Source: RGIG426 sp045640165
GTDB taxonomy: Bacteria > Bacillota > Clostridia > Oscillospirales > Acutalibacteraceae
Direction: 5' to 3'
Assembly: GCA_045640165.1 (NCBI GenBank)
Contig: JAZUEK010000070.1
Location: 1 to 41,387, forward strand
DNA length: 41,387 nucleotides
The notes beneath the pieces were generated by a model. That model was not told the origin of the DNA. It saw only the letters and a list, made by a program, of their open reading frames with translations, and did not search any database. Position 1 is the first letter of the stretch. Each line of letters begins with the position of its first letter. Shown in pieces: positions 1 to 8,280 of this stretch. A program made the translations under genes and the position numbers.

Positions 1-36
1 GTGGCGGCCGTCAAACGCATGATTCCGTACAAATAA
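1..36 (+). CDS. rpmI: 50S ribosomal protein L35, C-terminal fragment
   Basis: The window opens inside a reading frame that ends in VAAVKRMIPYK and a TAA stop. This is the characteristic C-terminus of ribosomal protein L35. It lies 22 bp upstream of rplT, the conserved infC-rpmI-rplT order. Only 11 codons are present; the rest lies before the window. The short length limits certainty, but the motif together with the neighbour makes the call sound. Confidence 0.85.
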   Translation: MAAVKRMIPYK

Positions 37-58
37 TCGTCATTAGGAGGTATAGACA

Positions 59-418
59 ATGGCTCGTGTTAAAGGCGCCATGATGACGCGCAAAAGAAGA
101 AAGAAAGTTCTGAAGCTCGCGAAGGGCTATTATCAAGGCAAATCCAAGCTGTTCCGTACCGCGAAAGAGGCGGTTATGAAATCCGGTCAATATGCGTATA
201 TCGGCCGTAAACAGCGCAAACGTGACTTCCGCCGTCTGTGGATCACCCGTATTTCCGCTGCTGCGAAAATGAACGGTATGAACTACTCGACCTTTATGAA
301 CGGTCTGAAAAAAGCGGGTGTCACCCTCAACCGCAAAATGCTTTCCGAAATTGCCATCGCGGACGCCGCGGCGTTCACCGCTCTGGCGGATCAGGCGAAA
401 GCGGCTCTCAATAAATAA
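59..418 (+). CDS. rplT: 50S ribosomal protein L20
   Basis: A 119-residue protein matching L20 over its full usual length. It starts MARVKGAMMTRKRRKKVLKLAKG, with a strongly basic N-terminal extension that in known L20 reaches into 23S rRNA and is needed early in 50S assembly. The globular part contains the conserved segment YIGRKQRKRDFRRLWITRI. The start is set by AGGAGG at 46-51, 7 bases before the ATG. It follows rpmI directly. In many bacteria L20 represses its own operon through the leader, but that leader is outside the window, so autoregulation cannot be judged here. Confidence 0.98.
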   Translation: MARVKGAMMTRKRRKKVLKLAKGYYQGKSKLFRTAKEAVMKSGQYAYIGRKQRKRDFRRLWITRISAAAKMNGMNYSTFMNGLKKAGVTLNRKMLSEIAIADAAAFTALADQAKAALNK

Positions 419-424
419 AAACTT

Positions 425-460
425 GTCCGTCGGTGCATGGGTTTCCATGCGCCGACGGAC
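425..460 (+). terminator. Hairpin after rplT, possible terminator
   Basis: A 16-bp arm starting GTCCGTCGG pairs with an arm ending CCGACGGAC across a short T-rich loop, 7 bases after the rplT stop. It is followed by GTGTTGCATTTTC rather than a clean T run, so termination may be weak or the hairpin may stabilise the 3' end. A second hairpin (487-514, arms GGAACGGTTTTT and AAAAACTGTTCC) follows. I see no convincing promoter between it and the next gene at 566. Confidence 0.55.
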
Positions 461-565
461 GTGTTGCATTTTCAGAGAGAGAAACAGGAACGGTTTTTCG
501 ACAAAAACTGTTCCTATAAATGTATTAAAAAATTACCGATAAAGTAAAGAAAGGGGACGACCGAT

Positions 566-1351
566 ATGACCGTAACAAGCCGCGATAACGCCGCTGTCAA
601 ACGGGTGCGTCGTCTTCTTTCGGATGCACACGCGCGCCGCGAAACGGGGCTGTTTGTGCTCGAGGGAGCGCGGCTGTGCGCCGAGGTCGGCGCGTCGGAC
701 GTCACCGTGCTGGAGGCGTTTATCTCTCCCGATGCTGAACGCCGCTATCCGGCGCAGGTCAAAGCCGTGCGCGACCGCGCGGAGATGGTGTATGACATCT
801 CGAATGCCCTCGCCGCTCAAATCGGCGACACCCAAAATCCGCAAGGACTCTTTTGTGTCTGCCGCCGGATGCCGGACAAACTCTCCGGCGGAATGCTTCC
901 GCTTGACGGGCGCTATCTGGCGCTGGAAGCGGTGCGCGACCCCGGCAATATGGGCACGATTCTCCGTACGGCTGAGGCGTTCGATTTGTCCGGTATTTTG
1001 CTGTCGGACGATTGCGTGGCACTCGACAACCCGAAAGTGTTGCGCGGCAGTATGGGCGGTGCATTGCGTTTGCCGACCGGTCGCGTGGAGAATTTATCCG
1101 AAACCATTCGGCTTTTGCGGCTCCAAGGTTTTTCCGTTTACGCTTGCGTGGCGGATAGCGAGGCGACCCCTATCACCGACGTAAAACTCGGTGACGGATG
1201 CATCTGCGTTATCGGTAACGAGGCGAACGGTCTTACCGAAGAGGTGCAAAATGCTTGCACCGGTCGCGTGACCATTCCCATGCGTGGCCGTGCCGAGTCG
1301 CTGAATGCGGCGGTGGCGGCGTGTCTGACGATGTGGGAACTTCAAAAATAA
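566..1351 (+). CDS. TrmH/SpoU-family RNA 2'-O-methyltransferase
   Basis: A 261-residue SAM-dependent RNA ribose methyltransferase of the SPOUT (TrmH) class, probably acting on 23S rRNA. The three family motifs are present in order: DPGNMGTILRTAEAF near residue 130, IGNEANGL near 215, and IPMRGRAESLNAAVAA near 237. These build the deep trefoil knot that binds SAM. The first 100 residues fit the SpoU substrate-binding domain (VLEGARLCAEV). It lies between rplT and dprA, a common clostridial placement, and is followed 24 bp later by dprA, so the two are probably cotranscribed. The exact target nucleotide cannot be read from sequence; RlmB and TsnR-like roles are alternatives. Confidence 0.9.
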   Translation: MTVTSRDNAAVKRVRRLLSDAHARRETGLFVLEGARLCAEVGASDVTVLEAFISPDAERRYPAQVKAVRDRAEMVYDISNALAAQIGDTQNPQGLFCVCRRMPDKLSGGMLPLDGRYLALEAVRDPGNMGTILRTAEAFDLSGILLSDDCVALDNPKVLRGSMGGALRLPTGRVENLSETIRLLRLQGFSVYACVADSEATPITDVKLGDGCICVIGNEANGLTEEVQNACTGRVTIPMRGRAESLNAAVAACLTMWELQK

Positions 1352-1375
1352 TCAACAAAGCGAGGAGGAGCGGCT

Positions 1376-2617
1376 GTGGACGTTCGGCTTTACTGGATTT
1401 GGCTTTCGCTGGCCTTGAAAGCCGGCAATCCTGCTACGGCAATGCTTCTTCGTGCGTTCGAACATCCGCGCGCTATCTTTGAGGCGGACGAAAAGGCGCT
1501 ACAGCAGGCCGGAGCAAAGCCGGAACTTGTGAAACGGCTGAAATCCACCACGCTTGACGACGCCAAAAAGGTGCTGGCCGATTGCGAGAAAAGCGGTATC
1601 TTTGTGCTGACGCCGGACGATGCGCTGTATCCTGCGCGCCTGCTGAATTTGGCCGATCTTCCGATTGTGCTTTACGGCAAGGGCGATTTTCGCGGACTTC
1701 CCGAGGATTCGCTTGCGGTTACTGTGGTTGGTCCGCGCGCTATCAGCCCCGAAGGTGTGCGCAAAACCGCATATCTGACGGCCGGCTTGGTGGCCGGCGG
1801 TGCGACCATCGTTTCGGGTGGCGCGGTCGGCGGCGATGAGGCCGCGATGAAAACCGCCCTTGATTGCGGCGGCAATCTTATCGTGGTGCAGGCTTGCGGA
1901 TTGGACGTAAATTACCCGACTGAGACCGCCGGATTGCGCAAACGCTTGTTGGAGCAGGGCGGCACGCTCTTTTCCGAGTATCCGCCGAAAACAACGGTGG
2001 GCAAGGGCACGTTTTTCGTCCGAAACCGGCTTCTTTCCGGCTTGACGCTCGGCACGCTTGTGCCGGAGGCGCAAACGCGCAGCGGAACGATGATTACCGC
2101 GCACTGTGCTCGCGACCAGGGACGTGACGTGTTCGCCGTTCCCGGAGACGAGGTGCTGTGCGGCGGTTGCCACAACCTCATTCGTGAGGGCGCGCTGCTC
2201 GTTACGCGCAGTACCGATATTTTGTCGGAGTATTTACCGACTTACGCCGCCGCGATGGATTTGGCGGCCGCGTATACCGCCGAGGAAGAATTCCGCGCCA
2301 AAGCGGTAGAAAAGGAAAAGACGGAACACCCCATTCGTCGGCTTTTTAAGAAGCGGACGGAAAAACCGAAATCGAAATCTTCCGCGCAAACGTCCGTCGC
2401 AGTTCCTGCGACGGAGTTGGTGCCGCTTCCGGATGGTGCATCCGAAACGGCAGGCGCGGTGTTTGCGGTGCTTGCGGCGAGTCCTAAGAATTTGGACGAT
2501 ATCGCCGAAGAGGCCGCGCTTTCGCCGGCGGCGGTTTTGTCCGCGCTGACCGAACTGGAACTGTTCGGCGCGGTACAGAGTTTCGCCGGACGGCAATATG
2601 CAAGGAAAGGAAGATAA
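1376..2617 (+). CDS. dprA: DNA processing protein DprA/Smf
   Basis: A 413-residue DprA homologue. In known systems DprA loads RecA on incoming single-stranded DNA during transformation. The Rossmann-like core runs from about 115 to 290, with VVGPRAIS, SGGAVGGD, FFVRNRLLSGL, RSGTMITAHCARDQGRDVFAVPGD and GCHNLIREGALLV in the family order. A helical N-terminal region precedes it. A basic linker and a C-terminal winged-helix-like segment (AVFAVLAASPKNLDDIAEEA onward) follow. The start is GTG, chosen because GAGGAGGAG lies just upstream. The stop is 2 bp before topA. The helix after SGGA is unusual: GGDEAAMK replaces the common GIDAAAHR, and VPEA replaces VVEA. Confidence 0.92.
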   Translation: MDVRLYWIWLSLALKAGNPATAMLLRAFEHPRAIFEADEKALQQAGAKPELVKRLKSTTLDDAKKVLADCEKSGIFVLTPDDALYPARLLNLADLPIVLYGKGDFRGLPEDSLAVTVVGPRAISPEGVRKTAYLTAGLVAGGATIVSGGAVGGDEAAMKTALDCGGNLIVVQACGLDVNYPTETAGLRKRLLEQGGTLFSEYPPKTTVGKGTFFVRNRLLSGLTLGTLVPEAQTRSGTMITAHCARDQGRDVFAVPGDEVLCGGCHNLIREGALLVTRSTDILSEYLPTYAAAMDLAAAYTAEEEFRAKAVEKEKTEHPIRRLFKKRTEKPKSKSSAQTSVAVPATELVPLPDGASETAGAVFAVLAASPKNLDDIAEEAALSPAAVLSALTELELFGAVQSFAGRQYARKGR

Positions 2618-2619
2618 CG

Positions 2620-4713
2620 ATGGCAACATTAGTAATTGTGGAGTCTCCCTCCAAAGCAAAAACCATCCAAAAATATCTCGGAAACGGCTATGAGGTGATG
2701 GCCTCGAAAGGTCACGTGCGTGACTTGCCGAAAACCCTGCTCGGCGTGGACGTGGATCACGGCTTTAAGCCGCGTTACGTGGACATTGCCGGTAAATCCG
2801 CCCTTATCCGCGAACTGCGCGAGCACGCCGAGCGTGCCGACCGCGTGTTGCTCGCGGCTGACCCGGACCGCGAAGGAGAAGCGATTTCGTGGCACCTTGC
2901 CAGTCTTTTGGGTGTGGACCTTAAAGACAAAAACCGCGTGACGTTCAACGAAATCACCCAAAGCGGTATTAAACAGGGTATGGCGCATCCGCGCGCCATC
3001 GATATGGACCTCGTGAACGCGCAACAGGCGCGCCGTGTGCTTGACCGTATCGTGGGTTATAAAATCAGTCCGTTCTTGTGGCGCAAAATTCGCAAAGGGT
3101 TGTCCGCCGGCCGTGTGCAATCGGCGACGGTGAAACTCGTTATCGACCGCGAGGAGGAAATCCGCGCGTTCCAAAGCGAAGAGTATTGGACGCTGGACGC
3201 CGCGTTGTTGCCGCAGGGAAGCCGCAAGGCGTTCCCGGCCAAATTCTATGGCGACCACAAACAAAAAATCAAAATCGGTGACGAAAAAACTGCCACCACT
3301 CTTTCGGAAGAACTGAAATCCGCCTCTTATAAAGTGGGCGCGGTGAAATACAGCCAGCGCCGTGTGACGCCGGCTCCGCCGTTCGTTACCTCGACGTTAC
3401 AGCAGGAAGCCAACCGCAAACTGGGTTTCGAGACTCGCCGGACGATGAAAACCGCCCAAGAGTTGTACGAAGGTGTGACGCTTCCGGATATCGGTGCGGT
3501 CGGTCTTATCACCTATATGCGTACCGATTCTCTGCGCATTTCGGAAGATGCCCGTAAAGAGGGCAACGCCTATATCGAAAAAGTCTATGGCAAAGACTAT
3601 TTGCCGTCGACTCCCCGGTATTATAAATCGCGCAAAGGCGCACAGGATGCCCACGAAGCGATTCGCCCGTCTACGCCGTCGATTACGCCGGCGTCGGTGA
3701 AAGAGTCGCTGACTCCCGACCAGTACAAACTCTATAAACTGATTTGGGAGCGGTTTATTGCGAGCCTTATGGCGGTGTGTGTCCAGAAAACCTGCCAAGC
3801 GGATATTGAGGCCGGCAATTATGTATTCAAAGCGTCCGGCTATACGGTGGCGTTCGACGGCTATACCGTGCTTTACGTCGAGGGCAAGGACGAGGACGAC
3901 GAGGAAAACGCTACGCTCCCCGAACTTGCGGAGGGGATGGAACTGAAGTTGAAAGACCTCACCCCGAACCAGCACTTTACCCAGCCGCCGGCACGCTTTA
4001 CCGAGGCGTCGCTCGTTAAGGCGATGGAGGAGAACGGCATTGGCCGTCCGTCCACCTATGCGCCGACGATTGGTACGATTTTGTCCCGTGAATACATTGA
4101 ACGTTCCGGTAAAGCGTTTAAGCCGACCGCTCTTGGCGAAGTGACCACCAAATGGATGGAGGAGCAGTTCCCTGAAATCGTCGACGTGAAATTTACCGCC
4201 CAGATGGAAAAAAGTTTGGACGCGGTGGAAAGCGGCGAAAGAGATTGGGTGAAAACGCTGGATACGTTCTACGGCGATTTCAAAAAGCGGTTGGATGCCG
4301 CCGAGGATACCCTTTCGGGCGATCGCATTAAAGTGCCGGAAGTGGAGAGCGATGAGGTGTGTGAGCTGTGTGGCCGTAAAATGGTCATCAAAGCCGGCCG
4401 CTTCGGTAAATTCCTCGCTTGCCCCGGCTATCCGGATTGCAAAAACACCAAACGCCTTGTGGAAAAAACCGCCGGCGTCTGCCCGAAATGCGGCGGTGCC
4501 ATTTTGGCGAAAAAATCGCGCAATGGCCGTCGTTTCTTCGGTTGCTCGAATTACCCGAAATGCGATTTTGTGTCGTGGACCGAGCCGAGCGCCGAAACTT
4601 GCCCGAATTGCGGTAAAACGCTGTTTGTGAAAAAAGGCAAGACGGAAAAATTGTTCTGCCAGACCGAGGGTTGCGGCTTTACGAAAACCGTGCAAAAAAC
4701 GGAGGAAGCGTAA
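2620..4713 (+). CDS. topA: DNA topoisomerase I (type IA)
   Basis: A 697-residue type IA topoisomerase that relaxes negative supercoils. The TOPRIM domain opens with LVIVESPSKAKTI, with catalytic Glu8, and continues to AADPDREGE. The active-site Tyr299 lies in TYMRTDS. The C-terminus carries three four-cysteine zinc ribbons from about residue 581 on, each with CxxC plus a second pair (CELC/CPGYPDC, CPKC/CSNYPKC, CPNC/CQTEGC). Length is normal for Firmicutes. It starts 2 bp after dprA and its stop abuts the next start, so it sits in a tight dprA-topA-dut unit. The trmFO gene that often follows topA in Bacilli is absent here. Confidence 0.98.
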   Translation: MATLVIVESPSKAKTIQKYLGNGYEVMASKGHVRDLPKTLLGVDVDHGFKPRYVDIAGKSALIRELREHAERADRVLLAADPDREGEAISWHLASLLGVDLKDKNRVTFNEITQSGIKQGMAHPRAIDMDLVNAQQARRVLDRIVGYKISPFLWRKIRKGLSAGRVQSATVKLVIDREEEIRAFQSEEYWTLDAALLPQGSRKAFPAKFYGDHKQKIKIGDEKTATTLSEELKSASYKVGAVKYSQRRVTPAPPFVTSTLQQEANRKLGFETRRTMKTAQELYEGVTLPDIGAVGLITYMRTDSLRISEDARKEGNAYIEKVYGKDYLPSTPRYYKSRKGAQDAHEAIRPSTPSITPASVKESLTPDQYKLYKLIWERFIASLMAVCVQKTCQADIEAGNYVFKASGYTVAFDGYTVLYVEGKDEDDEENATLPELAEGMELKLKDLTPNQHFTQPPARFTEASLVKAMEENGIGRPSTYAPTIGTILSREYIERSGKAFKPTALGEVTTKWMEEQFPEIVDVKFTAQMEKSLDAVESGERDWVKTLDTFYGDFKKRLDAAEDTLSGDRIKVPEVESDEVCELCGRKMVIKAGRFGKFLACPGYPDCKNTKRLVEKTAGVCPKCGGAILAKKSRNGRRFFGCSNYPKCDFVSWTEPSAETCPNCGKTLFVKKGKTEKLFCQTEGCGFTKTVQKTEEA

Positions 4714-5232
4714 ATGAGCAATGGGAAATTGCCCGTGGTGGCCAAGTTTGAGCGTGTGTCGGAAGCGCGTTTCCAAGCGGATTTTGCCGATGCGTTCCCG
4801 AACGCAGACGTAGATGCCGCCAAGGCTGCGGTGAAGTTGCCGGTGCGTGCAACGGCCGGCTCGGCAGGATACGATTTTGTGATTCCCTGCGACCTAACGC
4901 TGAATCCGGGCGAAACGGCAAAAATTCCTACCGGTATCCGCGCCAAGATTGCGGACGGTTGGGTGCTGTGCGTGTTTCCGCGAAGCGGACTTGGATTTAA
5001 GTACCGCATTCAACTGGACAACACCGTCGGCATCATCGACAGCGATTACTATGGCTCGGATAATGAAGGTCACATCTTCATTAAAATCACCAACGACGGT
5101 AAGGCCGGCAAAATCCTCTCGCTCAAAGCAGGGGACGGATTTGCGCAGGGTATTTTCCTGCCGTTTGGGGTGACGGAGGACGACGCCGCCACCGCCAAAC
5201 GCAACGGCGGCTTCGGCAGCACGTCGAAATAA
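4714..5232 (+). CDS. dut: dUTP diphosphatase (dUTPase)
   Basis: A 172-residue trimeric-type dUTPase, which hydrolyses dUTP to dUMP and pyrophosphate, keeping uracil out of DNA and feeding dTMP synthesis. All five family motifs are recognisable: AGSAGYDF (48-55), PRSGLGFK (89-96), NTVGIIDSDYYG (103-114, with the catalytic-water Asp), GDGFAQGIF (140-148) and the flexible RNGGFGSTSK tail. The first 45 residues are an extra N-terminal stretch without a recognised domain. The last motif ends in GSTSK rather than the usual GSTG. The start codon directly abuts the topA stop, which implies translational coupling. dCTP deaminase is a less likely alternative. Confidence 0.93.
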   Translation: MSNGKLPVVAKFERVSEARFQADFADAFPNADVDAAKAAVKLPVRATAGSAGYDFVIPCDLTLNPGETAKIPTGIRAKIADGWVLCVFPRSGLGFKYRIQLDNTVGIIDSDYYGSDNEGHIFIKITNDGKAGKILSLKAGDGFAQGIFLPFGVTEDDAATAKRNGGFGSTSK

Positions 5233-5240
5233 GGTATAAG

Positions 5241-5275
5241 AAAAAGGCCACTATGCAATGCATAGTGGCCTTTTT
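5241..5275. terminator. Bidirectional terminator between dut and the YfhO gene
   Basis: Near-perfect inverted repeat AAAAAGGCCACTATGCA / TGCATAGTGGCCTTTTT with T runs on both strands. It sits 8 bp after dut and 10 bp after the convergent membrane protein gene, so it can serve both. Confidence 0.95.
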
Positions 5276-5285
5276 GTGTTTGAGA

Positions 5286-7649
5286 TTAGTTTTGTTTGGC
5301 GGATTTTTTGAAAAGACGTGGTTCCAACCACAGATACAGTGCCAACAATAACCATGCGGCGAGAGAGATCATTGCTCCGTGGAAAAGCCCCGGCGTTTTG
5401 TAGGTGAACGTGATTTCCGAAGTTCCGGCAGGAACGGCAACGCTCATAAACCCGACGTTAGTTTTTAGAATTTTTGTCGGTTTTCCGTTGACGGTAGCCG
5501 ACCAACCGTTTTCAAACGGAACGCTGAAAAATGCCATGTTGTCGTTTTGAGTAGAAATCGTTGCGGTGAAACCGTGTTTGGTAACGGCAAAATCCGAAGA
5601 AGCAGACTTCCGTCGTGCAGCGCAATCGTTGACAAACGTTTCGTACGTGAATTCCGCGGCAACGTTGCCGTGCGGCAGCCGAGCGGATACCGTGTCCGCG
5701 TCTTCATCCTCGACGACCAGCGATCTCAAAAGCGCCAGCTCGCGTTCTTGCTCGGGAAGCGCGTTGTATTCGCTTTGGGTGATGTAGCTGTCATAGGTGA
5801 AGCCCATCGGGATGAAATTCGCGTTTTCATACACCGTCCAGCCGTCGGCAGCGTCCGCTTTTTCGAAGCCGCGCAGGTTATGAATGTCGTTTTCATAGAT
5901 AAGACCGTCGGTTTCCAGTGCATAGCGTGTCGAAAGCAAACTGCGCAGTGCGTAGTGTGAGGAATCGGCAACACTTTTCATTGCACGGTCGATGTTCATA
6001 GAATTATAGAATTCCACAATCGAGCCGGGAACGATGCTATTAAATGTGTCGATACACGGCTTTTCGTGAAAAATGCCATAATTTAGGGGCGCATCTACGC
6101 GGTAAAACGTTTCGTCCTCGGACGGAAGCGGTGCAACATATGTTTTTTGAACATACCGTTTTGCAAAATCGTCAAAACCGCCGACCTTTAATGCACCGGC
6201 GGCGTGTCCGTTGCCAATGGTGACGTAGCCGAGGAATAAAGCGAAGACTATGCAGAATGAAAGCGTATAGCGTCTGAATGCTTTTGCGGATTTTTTTCGT
6301 TCGGAAAGCAGCTTGCCGAGAGCGAGTAGGCTTCCACCGGCAATCAAAAACAGTACTGTATACAAAACGGTTTCATTTCCGATGAGGTTATGAAACGATT
6401 TGTAGGGATCCGGGTCAAGGGGGAGAATTAGCAAAAAGACGGCGAGTGCCGCGGTAATGCCGCCGCTCCACCAAAAGGCGCGCTTCCAGTTTATGGGATG
6501 TGTCTCTTCTTGATCGAGTGTTAGCAAGGAAGCTAAAATCAACATCAATGTTGGCATATAATGCCAACGTGCGTAGTAAAAAGAGTTAAACAGCGAAAAG
6601 GCTTGATTAAGCACCGGAACGAACAAGCACAAAATCAGAATGACCCACAATCGACGCAACCAATCGGTATGCTTGCGTGATTGCAGATAGGCGATAAGTC
6701 CTGTGCAACCGAACAGCGGAACCCACAGTGTGGGCGCTGACCACATTTGATCGTCGCAGAAGGTGTTATATCCGGCCGTCCCCGGTGGAACAAAGAAAGC
6801 AAAAAGCGTTCCCCATGACAATCGAGGAGTTTTGTATACCAACGTGTCCCAGCCGGAAATCAACTCGCCGGCACGAGGGTTTTGAATGACCGCAAAGAAC
6901 GAGGGGAGCAGGAGAAGCCCTGCTCCGGCAGTACCGAGCACAGCCTCGATAATCGTGCCGACAATATTCTTCGCAGTGATTTTCCATGCGCCCGACCACA
7001 GACGCACACCCCAATAGATTAATAGGAAGATGGCTTGACCTATAAAGAAATAGTAGTTATTGAGAGCGGATAAACACAAGAGCAGGCCGAACCAGCCTCG
7101 TTTGCCCTCGCCCATACGGCGCTCCAATGCGTACAAAATAAACGGTAGATACAGCATCGCCTCATGGAAATGATTGTAAAATAGATTGTAAAAGGAGAAG
7201 CTTGAAAAGGCGTAAAGTATAGCACCGATGGTAGCATATTCTGCCTTAACAAAGCGCGAGAGGTAGAGATGTGCGCCGAGTCCTGCAAATGCGAGCTTTA
7301 GCATCAGCAGGGGCGCCATCAGATACGGCACACACGCGCTCGGGAAGGGGATGATCAGCCAGAAGAACGGGCTGCCGAGAAGATAAAACGAATAGGTCCC
7401 GATAAAATTTACACCGAGGTCGGTATACCAGTTCCAACCGAATTCGCCGGCGCGTACCGCATCGTGCGCCATGCGATAAAAGGGGATTTGCTGTGCGTTA
7501 AAATCCGCCCAAAAGAAAAAGCATCCGTTATCTTGGATAATATACGGCAGAAACAGTGCGAACGCAACACCGAAGCATATAACAAATGAGAAAAACGCCG
7601 GATTTCGAAACGATAGGGTGCGGCGCTTTAAATCTTGTGTGTGCGACAT
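5286..7649 (-). CDS. YfhO-family polytopic membrane protein
   Basis: A 787-residue protein with many hydrophobic helices, beginning near residue 16 and ending with LAAWLLLALYLWLEP just before a basic tail. It matches the YfhO family: a long multi-helix N-terminal part, then a soluble extracytoplasmic segment from about residue 500 to 740 (GFDDFAKRYVQKTYVAPLPSEDETFYRVD), then a final helix. In the better studied Firmicutes, YfhO-type proteins act in glycosylation of cell-wall polymers at the outer membrane face; that role is inferred here. A frame start 14 codons earlier and an ATG at 7655 exist, but AAGGAGG (7657-7663) lies 7 bases from the ATG at 7649 and only 1 base from the one at 7655, so 7649 is preferred. 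It is a single-gene unit with its own promoter. Confidence 0.85.
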   Translation of the reverse strand: MSHTQDLKRRTLSFRNPAFFSFVICFGVAFALFLPYIIQDNGCFFFWADFNAQQIPFYRMAHDAVRAGEFGWNWYTDLGVNFIGTYSFYLLGSPFFWLIIPFPSACVPYLMAPLLMLKLAFAGLGAHLYLSRFVKAEYATIGAILYAFSSFSFYNLFYNHFHEAMLYLPFILYALERRMGEGKRGWFGLLLCLSALNNYYFFIGQAIFLLIYWGVRLWSGAWKITAKNIVGTIIEAVLGTAGAGLLLLPSFFAVIQNPRAGELISGWDTLVYKTPRLSWGTLFAFFVPPGTAGYNTFCDDQMWSAPTLWVPLFGCTGLIAYLQSRKHTDWLRRLWVILILCLFVPVLNQAFSLFNSFYYARWHYMPTLMLILASLLTLDQEETHPINWKRAFWWSGGITAALAVFLLILPLDPDPYKSFHNLIGNETVLYTVLFLIAGGSLLALGKLLSERKKSAKAFRRYTLSFCIVFALFLGYVTIGNGHAAGALKVGGFDDFAKRYVQKTYVAPLPSEDETFYRVDAPLNYGIFHEKPCIDTFNSIVPGSIVEFYNSMNIDRAMKSVADSSHYALRSLLSTRYALETDGLIYENDIHNLRGFEKADAADGWTVYENANFIPMGFTYDSYITQSEYNALPEQERELALLRSLVVEDEDADTVSARLPHGNVAAEFTYETFVNDCAARRKSASSDFAVTKHGFTATISTQNDNMAFFSVPFENGWSATVNGKPTKILKTNVGFMSVAVPAGTSEITFTYKTPGLFHGAMISLAAWLLLALYLWLEPRLFKKSAKQN

Positions 7650-7681
7650 ATCCATGCCTCCTTGATATGAATCCTTACGAA

Positions 7682-7710
7682 AGTATAACACGATTTTGAA
7701 TTTTTTTCAA
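7682..7710 (-). promoter_or_regulatory. Promoter of the YfhO-family gene
   Basis: On the minus strand TTGAAA (-35) and TATACT (-10) are separated by exactly 17 bp, about 30 bp upstream of the chosen start. This is a good match to the housekeeping sigma factor consensus. Confidence 0.75.
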
Positions 7711-7732
7711 CTGCTTTTGATTTGGAAAAAAG

Positions 7733-7769
7733 AAAAGACGGTCAAGCGTTACGCTTGACCGTCTTTTTT
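7733..7769 (-). terminator. Terminator of the cysteine-rich CD1247-like gene
   Basis: Perfect inverted repeat GACGGTCAAGCG / CGCTTGACCGTC with a 3-base loop, flanked by A and T runs, 12 bp after the stop codon of the minus-strand gene. The T tract on the minus strand continues for about ten bases. Confidence 0.93.
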
Positions 7770-7781
7770 GCGCTTACAATC

Positions 7782-8237
7782 TTATTCTTCTTCGCAGCAG
7801 TCGCAACCGTCTTCGCAGTCGCACTCCTCGATGTCGAACTCGAGGTCTTGGCCACAGTTCGGGCAGACGATGGCGCCCTCAAGCAGGGTTTCCTCGTCCA
7901 CTTCGAAATCGGCGTTGCAGGCCGGGCAGGTGACTTCGTAGAATTCCTCGTCGTCATCGCCGCAACCACAGCCGCAATCACAGTCGCAATCGCAACCACA
8001 GCCGCAACCGTCTTCGTCGTCATAAAGGTCCTCTTCCACCGCGGCGAGGTCTTCGTCGATCTCGTCCACTTGGGCGGAGAGTTCCGCGAGCGCGTCATCC
8101 ATATCTTCCATATCGAGGGCAATGTCGGACAGCACGTCGAGGATTTTCAGGGTCATTTTATCGGCGTCTTTTTCCTCGTTGAGTTTCATACCCTCGGCGA
8201 GGCCTTTGATATACGCCACTTTTTCGCTGACAGTCAT
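7782..8237 (-). CDS. Cysteine-rich CD1247-like zinc-ribbon protein
   Basis: A 151-residue acidic protein. The N-terminal helical part (MTVSEKVAYIKGLAEGMKL, then KILDVLSDIALDMEDMDDALAEL) matches what I know as the CD1247 N-terminal domain of Clostridia; its function is unknown. Residues 77-93 read GCGCGCDCDCDCGCGCG: eight cysteines alternating with Gly or Asp. A zinc ribbon follows with CPAC (104-107) and CPNC (125-128), and the tail CDCEDGCDCC adds five more cysteines, 17 in all. The middle run is not part of the ribbon and looks able to bind metal, which is inference. It lies 43 bp after efp and is probably transcribed with it. A clear SD (GGAGG) precedes the ATG. No membrane segment or signal peptide is seen. 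Confidence 0.85.
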   Translation of the reverse strand: MTVSEKVAYIKGLAEGMKLNEEKDADKMTLKILDVLSDIALDMEDMDDALAELSAQVDEIDEDLAAVEEDLYDDEDGCGCGCDCDCDCGCGCGDDDEEFYEVTCPACNADFEVDEETLLEGAIVCPNCGQDLEFDIEECDCEDGCDCCEEE

Positions 8238-8280
8238 GGTGATTCCTCCTTATTCAAATAGAAATCAAACTTAGTGTGCC

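Noticed and set aside
487..514. Hairpin with arms GGAACGGTTTTT and AAAAACTGTTCC read as the rplT terminator or an L20-type regulatory site
   Set aside because: No T run follows on the plus strand and it lies downstream, not upstream, of rplT. It may be a weak structure, so it was mentioned only in another entry.
3397..4776. A 459-codon minus-strand open frame opposite topA
   Set aside because: topA is intact on the plus strand with all motifs; the opposite frame has no SD or family features.
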